NCBI RefSeq assembly: GCF_000381885.1
Contig: NZ_KB907211.1
Span: forward strand, 62,001-126,000
Length of the DNA: 64,000 nucleotides
Origin: Actinomadura atramentaria DSM 43919
Lineage (GTDB): Bacteria > Actinomycetota > Actinomycetes > Streptosporangiales > Streptosporangiaceae
Direction of reading: 5' to 3'
Shown here: piece by piece, positions 1-5,626 of the stretch
Position numbering within the stretch: position 1 is the first letter of the stretch
Layout of the letters: every line of letters begins with the position of its first letter
Made by a program: the position numbers and the translations under genes
Notes under the pieces: generated by a model
Databases searched by the model: none
The model's input: only the letters and a program-made list of their open reading frames with translations
What the model was told of the DNA's origin: nothing

Positions 1-90
1 GTGGGCGAGGGTTTCGCGGGCGGTGCGGTTGCGGGTGCGGGCCTCCTGGAGGTCGAGCGTGAAGCGGCGGGACGGGTCGGGCACGGGCAT
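1..90 (-). CDS. Partial hypothetical protein, mobile-element small-gene operon
   Basis: Only the first 30 codons lie in the window; the reading frame is open to the edge. The encoded start is rich in Arg and Thr (it begins MPVPDPSRRF) and I do not recognise it. An AAGGAGG ribosome-binding site sits one base before the ATG at 90 but about seven bases before the GTG at 84, so the GTG may be the real start. It lies 11 bp downstream of the 61-residue membrane protein gene and reads the same way, so it probably continues that operon leftwards. Confidence 0.45.
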   Translation of the reverse strand, partial: MPVPDPSRRFTLDLQEARTRNRTARETLAH

Positions 91-101
91 CCCTCCTTCG
101 G

Positions 102-287
102 TCAGTGCTGGGTGAGGGTGAGCAGGGCGGCGACGACGCGGCGGATCTCGGGCGCGGCGTCCGTGGCGGCGAGGAAGAACCCGAACAGCAGGCACACGGC
201 GATGTGCCAGACGCGCAGTCCGAGGTAGCGCCACAGGAACCACACTCCGACGCCTAGAACGGCGACGAGCGGAACCGTGACGGTCAT
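102..287 (-). CDS. Small membrane protein, 61 aa (possible spread/transfer protein)
   Basis: The ATG at 287 opens a 61-residue protein with two hydrophobic stretches, about residues 1-17 and 22-42 (motifs include VWFLWRYLGLRVWHIAVCLL), and a short charged tail. Its start overlaps the stop of the upstream zinc-ribbon gene in an ATGA arrangement, so it is probably translationally coupled. Short two-helix proteins in overlapping gene strings are typical of the transfer/spread (Spd-like) regions of actinomycete integrative elements. That role is inferred from context, not from a recognised family. A longer frame starting at 635 also ends here, but its upstream part overlaps two better genes. Confidence 0.6.
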   Translation of the reverse strand: MTVTVPLVAVLGVGVWFLWRYLGLRVWHIAVCLLFGFFLAATDAAPEIRRVVAALLTLTQH

Positions 288-412
288 CGCGCGAGCGTCC
301 TGCGGCGCCGCCAGCGGGCGCGGGCTCGGCACTTGCGGCAGCGCCGGTTGCCCGGCTCGCGGCGAGCGCCGCAGGGGCAGGCGAAGCCGGTGATGGCGAC
401 GGGAAGGCGCAA
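284..412 (-). CDS. Tiny zinc-ribbon protein, 42 aa
   Basis: The minus-strand frame from a TTG at 412 encodes a 42-residue basic protein. It has two Cys pairs, C-P-C-G near residue 13 and C-R-K-C near residue 26, followed by an Arg-rich tail, as in a small zinc ribbon or zinc-binding nucleic-acid protein. The TTG lies one codon after the stop of the upstream membrane protein gene, and the stop overlaps the next ATG by four bases, so the three genes form a tight cassette. No ATG or GTG start is available in this frame, so expression would depend on re-initiation. The function is unknown. Confidence 0.5.
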   Translation of the reverse strand: MRLPVAITGFACPCGARREPGNRRCRKCRARARWRRRRTLAR

Positions 413-415
413 CGG

Positions 416-625
416 TCACCGCCCCGCCGGAACGCGGACGCGCTCGGCGTCGTCGGTGCGGGTCGTCAGGAGGCGGTTGGCGGCGGACGCGGTGCGCGTG
501 CGGCGGGTGTCGCGGCACAGGGCGCGGCGCTCCTCGGCGTGGATGCCGACGACGAGCATGGTGAAGACACCCAGGACGATTCCGCCGAGGAACACGGCGG
601 CTGCGGTGGCCAGGATGAGGATCAT
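416..625 (-). CDS. Small membrane protein, 69 aa
   Basis: The ATG at 625 follows a good ribosome-binding site (GAGGTGAT, five to six bases upstream). Residues 2-27 form one strong hydrophobic helix (MILILATAAAVFLGGIVLGV). The rest is a basic, Arg/Thr-rich cytoplasmic tail. It is the first gene of a leftward string of short overlapping genes and is divergent from the HTH-DUF5919 gene starting at 806. This is the usual look of a transfer-associated small protein in a mobile element, but I cannot name a family. Confidence 0.6.
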   Translation of the reverse strand: MILILATAAAVFLGGIVLGVFTMLVVGIHAEERRALCRDTRRTRTASAANRLLTTRTDDAERVRVPAGR

Positions 626-747
626 GGTCGATCACCTCTTTCGCGTGAAACCCGGCCCGGCGGGGGCGGTTCGGGCTGCGGCGTGCTGACGTGATCGAGA
701 GTGCGCCTGACCAGCGGGACGAGATCAGTGCCTGACTGGACGTGTTC

Positions 748-787
748 GGGACGTCCTCATAGGGTTGACCGCGTCCTGAGACGTCCT
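748..787. promoter_or_regulatory. GACGTC repeats upstream of HTH-DUF5919 gene
   Basis: Two copies of an R-G-A-C-G-T-C-C-T-type element (GGGACGTCCT at 748-757 and GAGACGTCCT at 778-787) lie within 60 bp of the ATG at 806. The same core occurs upstream of the paralogous regulator at 3715 and near the HD-domain gene at 2578. This suggests a shared operator for an autoregulated HTH protein. The site and its use are inferred. Confidence 0.4.
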
Positions 788-805
788 GTCGATGCGGTCG
801 GGTGG

Positions 806-1552
806 ATGGCGAACGAACGGTTGCGCGCGGCGCTGCTCGAACGAGGCATCACGGTGGCCACGCTCGCCGAGGGCATCGGCGTCGATCAGAAGACGGTCGA
901 GCGGTGGATCACCCAGGGCCGCACGCCGTACCGCAAACACCGCTACGCGGTGGCTTCGCAGCTCGGGCTCGATGAGACGTACCTGTGGCCGGACGCGCTG
1001 ACCGGGGAGCAGACGGCGGCGGCGTCCAACAGCGAGCTGATCACGATCTACCCGCACCGCTGGTCGGTCCCTCGGGACGCCTGGGGACGGCTGTTCGCCA
1101 CCGCGCGGCAGGAGATCGGCGTCCTGGTCTACGCGGGCTTGTTCCTGTCGGAGGACAACGGCGTTCTGCGGACGTTCGCCGAGAGAGCGGACGCCGGCGT
1201 TCGCGTGCGCATCCTGCTCGGCGACCCCGACAGCCCGCAGGTCGCCGAACGCGGAGCGGACGAGGGCGTGGACGACGCGATGGCCGCGAAGATCCGCAAC
1301 GCGATGGTCCTGTACCGACCCCTGTTCGGGCGTGACGGCATCGAGTTCCGGCTGCATCGCACGGTGCTCTACAACTCGATCTACCGCGCCGACGACCAAC
1401 TGTTGGTCAACACGCATATCTACGGCGTGACCGCGCCGCACGCACCCGTCTGGCATCTGCGCAAAGTCGCGGGCGGGGACTTGGTGAACACCTACTTGGA
1501 AAGCTTCGACCGCGTGTGGGACGGCGCGACGCCGTTCGAGCCGGAGCGCTGA
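806..1552 (+). CDS. HTH-DUF5919 regulator, first copy
   Basis: This is a 248-residue protein. Residues 1-60 form an XRE-like helix-turn-helix (core VATLAEGIGVDQKTVERW). The remainder matches my memory of DUF5919, a phospholipase-D-like fold without a recognisable catalytic H-K-D motif; landmarks are YPHRW, VRILLGDPDSPQVAERG and LYNSIYRADDQLLVN. The ATG at 806 was chosen because the HTH begins there; the frame is open further upstream but that part is Arg-rich and lacks domain signal. Its stop overlaps the start of the Nudix gene (TGATG), so the two are coupled. A close paralogue lies at 3715-4443. It is probably a DNA-binding regulator of the mobile element; the effector of the C-terminal domain is unknown. 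Confidence 0.75.
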   Translation: MANERLRAALLERGITVATLAEGIGVDQKTVERWITQGRTPYRKHRYAVASQLGLDETYLWPDALTGEQTAAASNSELITIYPHRWSVPRDAWGRLFATARQEIGVLVYAGLFLSEDNGVLRTFAERADAGVRVRILLGDPDSPQVAERGADEGVDDAMAAKIRNAMVLYRPLFGRDGIEFRLHRTVLYNSIYRADDQLLVNTHIYGVTAPHAPVWHLRKVAGGDLVNTYLESFDRVWDGATPFEPER

Positions 1553-2028
1553 TGGGCCGCAGGATCGACTACTACGACGACCCGGACGCGCCCGAGCCCA
1601 ACAGCCTCGTCCCCTCGGTGAACGTCGTGGTGGAGAACGACAACGGCGAGATCTTGATGATCCGCCGCACCGACAACGACAACTGGGCCGTCCCCGGCGG
1701 AGCCATCGACCTCGGCGAATCCGTCGCCCAAGCCGCCGTCCGCGAAACCAAAGAAGAGACCGGCATCGACTGCGAGATCACCGGCCTAGTCGGGATCTAC
1801 AGCGACCCCAAACATTTGATCCACTACACCAGCAACGACGAGGTCCGACAGGAATTCTCGATCCTGCTGACCGGCCGCCCGGTCGGCGGAAGTCCGCGTG
1901 TCAGCGACGAGTCCCGCGACGTCCAATGGATCGCCCGAGGTGAAATCACCGACCGTCGGATGCACCGCTCGATGCGCCTGCGGCTTCGCGACTACCTCTC
2001 CGGCCGCAGCGAACCGATCATCACCTGA
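1552..2028 (+). CDS. Nudix hydrolase
   Basis: This 158-residue protein has a complete Nudix box at about residues 50-72 (GGAIDLGESVAQ, then REtkEETGI), with all the Gly and Glu residues needed for Mg-dependent hydrolysis of nucleoside-diphosphate-linked substrates. The N-terminal strand is PSVNVVVENDNGEILMIRR. The ATG overlaps the stop of the HTH-DUF5919 gene, so regulator and hydrolase are co-translated. The 3' end overlaps the convergent HD gene by 8 bp. On the actinomycete element pSAM2 a Nudix protein (Pif) provides transfer immunity. A similar role here is inference from the mobile-element context; nucleotide clean-up is the alternative. Confidence 0.85.
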   Translation: MGRRIDYYDDPDAPEPNSLVPSVNVVVENDNGEILMIRRTDNDNWAVPGGAIDLGESVAQAAVRETKEETGIDCEITGLVGIYSDPKHLIHYTSNDEVRQEFSILLTGRPVGGSPRVSDESRDVQWIARGEITDRRMHRSMRLRLRDYLSGRSEPIIT

Positions 2029-2578
2029 CCGGACGCAACGCGCCTTCCACGCGGTTGACGGCCTCAACCAGCGTCGGCGAGGCGGCGGTGATGAACCGCG
2101 ACACCAAGTGCCCCGGACCGTAGCGGGCTTGAATCTCCGCGATGCGCTGTTCTACCGGGAGCTGTTCGCCGTCCGGGCTCGTCGTCATGTCGCAGTAGAG
2201 CAGCGGCTCGAACAACGCGGGCGGTTCCGCGCCGAACTCGGCGACCAGGACGTCATCGAGCCCGCGCTCACGCGCTTCCAGCAACGCGCACGTGTGATGC
2301 GCGACCAGCCGACACAGCCACGCATCAAGGCTGTGGACGTCGCGCAAGTACCGCGCGCCATCAAGCGGATGAAACCCGGTCGCCGTCAGGGCGGGGGCGT
2401 ACCCGATGTCATGCAGCCAGGCGGCGGCTTCCAGAACTCCCGCGTCGTCACCGACCAGCGGCGCGAGCGTTCGAGCCTGCCGGGCGACGCCCTGCGTGTG
2501 CGCCCAACGGCGCGGCAATGGTCCTTCGAGCTGCGCGCGGGCGGTTTCACGCGCCCACTGTGCGATGTCGTCCCTCAT
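2021..2578 (-). CDS. HD-domain phosphohydrolase-like protein
   Basis: This 185-residue protein carries the HD signature: a first His in RRWAHTQGVARQA (about residue 26), the HD pair in AAAWLHDIGYAP (about residues 55-56), and a later AHHTCALLEA helix. The arrangement matches small metal-dependent phosphohydrolases of the HD superfamily acting on nucleotides or phosphate esters; the substrate is not predictable. The ATG at 2578 is the only start that fits the domain; the longer frame to 2761 adds unconserved sequence. It is convergent with the Nudix gene and may share its regulator, because an AGGGACGTCT element lies at 2634-2643, about 55 bp upstream. Confidence 0.75.
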   Translation of the reverse strand: MRDDIAQWARETARAQLEGPLPRRWAHTQGVARQARTLAPLVGDDAGVLEAAAWLHDIGYAPALTATGFHPLDGARYLRDVHSLDAWLCRLVAHHTCALLEARERGLDDVLVAEFGAEPPALFEPLLYCDMTTSPDGEQLPVEQRIAEIQARYGPGHLVSRFITAASPTLVEAVNRVEGALRPVR

Positions 2579-2633
2579 ATCCCCGACGCTACGAAAACAC
2601 GGGCTGACGTCCACGGACGCGGCCGGACTATCT

Positions 2634-2643
2634 AGGGACGTCT
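2634..2643. promoter_or_regulatory. AGGGACGTCT element upstream of the HD gene
   Basis: This is an exact copy of the 10-bp unit that is tandemly repeated before the second HTH-DUF5919 gene (3655-3674). A further GACGTC core lies closer to the HD gene start, near 2605-2610. It is a putative operator linking the HD gene to the regulator; this is inference from repetition only. Confidence 0.35.
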
Positions 2644-2732
2644 CACCGGTGGCGCGTCCTGACACGAGCAGGCGAACAGCGTGACGACGGACGCGACCGG
2701 CCGACTGAATCGAGACCAGCCGCGCCCGTCCG

Positions 2733-2972
2733 TCACCGCCATCCGGCGCTGCCGACGACATGCATCAACGCCTGGCTGAGCCCGTCCGGCGTCGAAGCCT
2801 CGACCAGACGGTCACCGTCCCGGCGGCGGACGAACGCCCAGTAGGAACCCGTCCGCAGCCCGTACCAAGCCCAGATTCCGGGAAACCGGTCCTGAATCCG
2901 CTTGGCGGCGGCATGGCGCATCCGCGCGACCGGAACCGCATCGGCACGGGTGTCTCCGATACCGGCCGTCAC
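2733..2972 (-). CDS. Hypothetical protein, 79 aa, third gene of an overlapping trio
   Basis: The GTG at 2972 overlaps the stop of the preceding gene (GTGA). The product contains an RMRHAAAKRIQDRFPG segment and a mixed hydrophobic core (IWAWYGLRTGSYWAFVRR), followed by a short acidic and hydrophobic tail. I do not recognise a family. The size, aromatic content and tight overlap with two other genes suggest a small globular partner protein in the mobile element. It ends about 150 bp before the HD gene on the same strand. Confidence 0.55.
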   Translation of the reverse strand: MTAGIGDTRADAVPVARMRHAAAKRIQDRFPGIWAWYGLRTGSYWAFVRRRDGDRLVEASTPDGLSQALMHVVGSAGWR

Positions 2973-3181
2973 GGCTGATCCGTCTCGTGCCGGGACCGCC
3001 GACCGATCTCCTCGGCGACGAGTTCCCGCAATGTCTCGGGGTCGGCGGCCCACAGCTTCATCCCGCTCTCGCCGACCAAGGACGCGCGCCAAGGCCACAA
3101 CCGGTGATCGTTGCGCTCGAACGACCACCCCGGAAAGTCGCGGCACAGCTCGCGCACCGTGTCTTCCACGTAGCGGTTCAC
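2969..3181 (-). CDS. Hypothetical protein, 70 aa, second gene of an overlapping trio
   Basis: The ATG at 3181 overlaps the stop of the upstream gene (ATGA), and its own stop overlaps the next GTG, so it is translationally coupled on both sides. The product is acidic and aromatic-rich (MNRYVEDTVRELCRDFPGW, WPWRASLVGE) and ends in a charged helix. There is no membrane segment and no recognised family. The co-translation of three short proteins suggests they act together. Confidence 0.6.
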   Translation of the reverse strand: MNRYVEDTVRELCRDFPGWSFERNDHRLWPWRASLVGESGMKLWAADPETLRELVAEEIGRRSRHETDQP

Positions 3182-3546
3182 CGCGCCAGCGCCTTCCTGA
3201 CGCCGAACGCATCGGGCGACGACACGAGCCGGTCCCGCAGGTACGTCACGGCCTCGGCGACGTGCCGCGCCGGACCGATCGGGTCACCGGCCGACGTGAA
3301 GAACCACAAACGCCCGCCATCCAGCGCGAACGCCTTGCAAGTGATCAGGTCGCAGGGGTGCGGGTTGTCCGGGCAGCACCCCGGCGCGTTCGGATTGCTC
3401 ACACGCAGGCCACCGCTCGTGAGCGCGGTCGTGAGTCCATGCAGGTCCAACCGCACCGCCAGCGCGGCCAATGCCCGCCGCCGCAACCCTGACAACGCGA
3501 GATCGTCCGGCGGAGCATCGGTTTCTCGGGGTCGGTCGAAGGACAT
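3178..3546 (-). CDS. Cys-rich hypothetical protein, 122 aa, first gene of an overlapping trio
   Basis: The ATG at 3546 was chosen as the domain start (MSFDRPRETD); the longer frame to 3624 adds Arg-rich, unlikely sequence. The middle of the protein holds a cluster of four cysteines, CCPDNPHPC followed by DLITC, at about residues 57-71, consistent with metal binding. It is followed by LWFFTSAGDPIGPA. It is the promoter-proximal gene of the trio and is divergent from the second HTH-DUF5919 gene, with the tandem AGGGACGTCT pair between them. The function is unknown. Confidence 0.6.
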   Translation of the reverse strand: MSFDRPRETDAPPDDLALSGLRRRALAALAVRLDLHGLTTALTSGGLRVSNPNAPGCCPDNPHPCDLITCKAFALDGGRLWFFTSAGDPIGPARHVAEAVTYLRDRLVSSPDAFGVRKALAR

Positions 3547-3654
3547 GACGCCTCCTCGTCGGCGCGTGGGTTCCGTGACCTCGAAGACGGCTCGACGCGC
3601 CGTCCCGAGTGCCCCGAGCCTCACGTGACCTGCGGAACGTCTCCACCGGCATCC

Positions 3655-3674
3655 AGGGACGTCTAGGGACGTCT
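3655..3674. promoter_or_regulatory. Tandem AGGGACGTCT operator-like pair
   Basis: Two perfect, directly adjacent copies of AGGGACGTCT (3655-3664 and 3665-3674) lie just upstream of an extended -10-like TGCTACCGT at 3677-3685, in the promoter region of the regulator gene at 3715. A protein bound here would cover the -35 region. Related copies precede the paralogous regulator (748-787) and the HD gene (2634). The repeat is seen directly; its function as operator is inferred. Confidence 0.5.
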
Positions 3675-3714
3675 TCTGCTACCGTCGCGCGTAACCGACG
3701 CCTCGGGAGATCCG

Positions 3715-4443
3715 GTGAACGAACCGCTGCGCCACGCCATCGCCGAATCCGGCCTCACCCACGCCCAACTCGCCGACCGCATCGGCGTGGACACCAAAAC
3801 CATCGACCGATGGGTCACCGGCCGCACCCCCTACCGCCGCCACCGCCAAGCCCTGGCCGGACTCCTCAACACCAACGAACGCGACCTCTGGCCCGAACCC
3901 ACCACACGCGGCAACGGCACACGCGACTACGGCAGCCCGGAAATCATCGCGACCTACCCCCACCGCTGGGCCGTCCCACGCACCGTCTGGCAACGCCTCT
4001 TCGAGAGCGCCGAACAAGAAATCGACATCCTCGCCTACGCGGCCCTCTTCCTCGCCGAAGACACCGGCCTCCTCAACACCATCGCCGAAAAAGCCCGCGC
4101 AGGCGTCACCGTCCGCATCCTCCTAGGCGACCCCAACGGCCACCACATCGCCGAACGAGGCGAAGCCGAAGGCATAGGCGACGCCATGCCCGCCAAAATC
4201 CGCAACGCCCTAACCCTCTACCAACCACTACGCGACATCGAAGGCGTTGACATTCGCCTACACGACACAGCTCTATATAATTCCATTTATCGAGCCGATG
4301 GGATGTTGCTGGTGAACTCGCACATATTCGGCGTGCCAGCGGCTCAGGCTCCGGTAATGCACCTTCGAGAAGGGGTGGCTGGAATGTTCGCGGCCTACTG
4401 GGCAAGCTTGCGGAACGCTTGGTCGGCTGGATTGGATTACTAA
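3715..4443 (+). CDS. HTH-DUF5919 regulator, second copy, mosaic composition
   Basis: This 242-residue paralogue of the 806-1552 product has the same plan: N-terminal helix-turn-helix (LTHAQLADRIGVDTKTIDRW) and C-terminal DUF5919-like domain (YPHRWAVPR, VRILLGDPNGHHIAERG, LYNSIYRADGMLLVN). A GGGAG ribosome-binding site precedes the GTG. The first 180 codons use almost only C- or G-ending codons. From about 4255 to the stop the codons become AT-rich (for example ctatataattccatttat). The reading frame and protein similarity continue across the switch. This points to recombination within the gene between alleles of different origin. Unlike the first copy it has no Nudix partner. Confidence 0.75.
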   Translation: MNEPLRHAIAESGLTHAQLADRIGVDTKTIDRWVTGRTPYRRHRQALAGLLNTNERDLWPEPTTRGNGTRDYGSPEIIATYPHRWAVPRTVWQRLFESAEQEIDILAYAALFLAEDTGLLNTIAEKARAGVTVRILLGDPNGHHIAERGEAEGIGDAMPAKIRNALTLYQPLRDIEGVDIRLHDTALYNSIYRADGMLLVNSHIFGVPAAQAPVMHLREGVAGMFAAYWASLRNAWSAGLDY

Positions 4444-4591
4444 TCCTGCATCGGCGATATGGTCAACTTGGTTAATATTGTTGAGTGTGTGGCGGCTTTT
4501 GAGTATGGTACACTGGGGGCGGAAATAGTTCTCGTTATTGCGGGAATGGCCCACTTGCGGTGTAGTGCATAATGTGCTGCTTTATGATTCT

Positions 4592-4673
4592 CCCTGCAAG
4601 TGCAGGGCTGCCGGTGGCGCGAAGGCATGTGGGTTGCCTTCGCGCCACCGGACTTTCGGCGCCCCTACGGGGC
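4592..4673. terminator. Cluster of three perfect hairpins
   Basis: Three inverted repeats follow each other. CCCTGCA/TGCAGGG lies at 4592-4607 (2-base loop). A perfect 17-bp stem has arms at 4611-4627 and 4635-4651 (7-base loop). GCCCC/GGGGC lies at 4661-4673 (3-base loop). The long stem could terminate the regulator transcript and also the opposing small gene at 4673-4858. Three in a row could instead mark a recombination site or a structured RNA. The structures are seen directly; the role is inferred. Confidence 0.5.
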
Positions 4674-4858
4674 TAGCTGGCAATTAGCCTTACAAGATGC
4701 CATATCACCCAAACTGCCAAGTTTGCCGCGGTTGTGACAATTATGGCTTGCATGACCTTTCTGGCCATGTCTCGAAAATCCGTCTTCGATCGTTCGTGCT
4801 TTCGATCGATCTCCCTCTCGGATTTATTTTCATCGCTGGGCGAATCTTCTTCGTCCAT
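4673..4858 (-). CDS. Small tail-anchored membrane protein, 61 aa
   Basis: The ATG at 4858 opens a 61-residue frame with a strongly charged, Asp/Glu/Lys-rich first half (MDEEDSPSDENKSEREID). It ends in one hydrophobic helix (IIVTTAANLAVWVIWHLV, about residues 38-56), the layout of a tail-anchored protein. Codon use is mixed and AT-tolerant, matching the surrounding islet. No clear ribosome-binding site precedes the ATG, so translation may be leaderless or the call may be wrong. No family is recognised. Confidence 0.45.
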   Translation of the reverse strand: MDEEDSPSDENKSEREIDRKHERSKTDFRDMARKVMQAIIVTTAANLAVWVIWHLVRLIAS

Positions 4859-5146
4859 GGGAGGAAGCTTACCGTGTACTGCATAGCTGCCGGGCCTCGG
4901 TTGATGGCCCGCAGATGTCCATTGAAGCGTTCGTCCGCTCTCGTGCTCACGTGCTGACCTGCGCCAATATGTCGCTCGGCCTGGCGCGGCGAGTGCCTAA
5001 AAATTTTGGGGAGCCCTCCCTGGGGTCAGGGCATATCGTCGTATTTATATAAATTCGGTGATATCGCGTATTTGTCGTTCCGGTCTGCCCCTAGTTGTGA
5101 AACCTTCTTCATCCCTCTGTCTTTGTGTTGCGACCAGCAGATCCCG

Positions 5147-5623
5147 ATGGAGTGGGCGTTCACGGGGCCGCTGACGATCGCGCGGCGGCTCGGGGCCGAG
5201 GACCTGGACGCGCACGAGATCGCGGCGTTCGACCCGGAGCGCTTCGCGGCGCTGCTGTCGGAGAAGCCCGCCGTCCACCGGTATCCGGGTTCGATGGCCA
5301 AGCGCGTCCAGCAGCTCTGCGCGTACCTGGTGGAGCACTACGGCGGCGACGCCGAAGCGGTCTGGCGCGACGCGGACACCGGCAAGGAACTCCTGCGCCG
5401 CCTGAACGCCCTGCCGGGCTTCGGGAAACAGAAGGCGCAGATCTTCCTGGCCCTGCTCGGCAAGCAGTACGGCGTCCGGCCCGAGGGCTGGCGCGAGGCC
5501 GCGGGCGAGTACGGCGAGGAGGACTCCCGCCGCTCGGTCGCCGACATCACCGGCCCGGAATCCCTCGCGGAGGTCCGCGCCTTCAAACAGGCCCGCAAGG
5601 CCGCCGCCAAGGCCGACCGCTGA
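5147..5623 (+). pseudogene. N-terminally truncated HhH-GPD DNA-repair protein
   Basis: From DQQIPMEWAFTGP onward this matches the actinobacterial HhH-GPD-type base-excision repair family as I remember it (about 180-190 residues). Landmarks are YPGSMAKRVQQLC, AVWRDADTG, LPGFGKQKAQIFLALLGKQYG and RSVADITGPESL. The usual first 35 or so residues, ending ..GMLLDQQ, are missing. Upstream of the GAC at 5132 the frame runs into AT-rich unrelated sequence. The first in-frame ATG is at 5147 and a TTG lies at 5123. The hairpin-Gly-Asp core survives, but loss of the N-terminal helices probably inactivates it. It looks broken by the junction with the mobile element. Confidence 0.7.
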
Positions 5624-5626
5624 CGC

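Larger units (their letters stand above)
4255..5131. other. AT-richer islet at the mobile-element edge
   Basis: Base composition drops visibly from the very high GC of the rest of the window to roughly even between about 4255 and 5131. The left boundary lies inside the second HTH-DUF5919 gene. The right boundary lies exactly at the codon where the HhH-GPD gene becomes recognisable (5132). It holds the 3' end of the regulator, a cluster of hairpins (4592-4673), one plausible small gene (4673-4858) and otherwise no convincing coding sequence. It is probably foreign DNA at one end of an integrated element. No tRNA, integrase or transposase was found in it. Confidence 0.6.

Noticed and set aside
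4255..5131. tRNA gene as attachment site of the mobile region
   Set aside because: No tRNA-like cloverleaf or CCA-adjacent sequence was recognised, and no integrase is present in the window; the truncated HhH-GPD gene is the better candidate junction.
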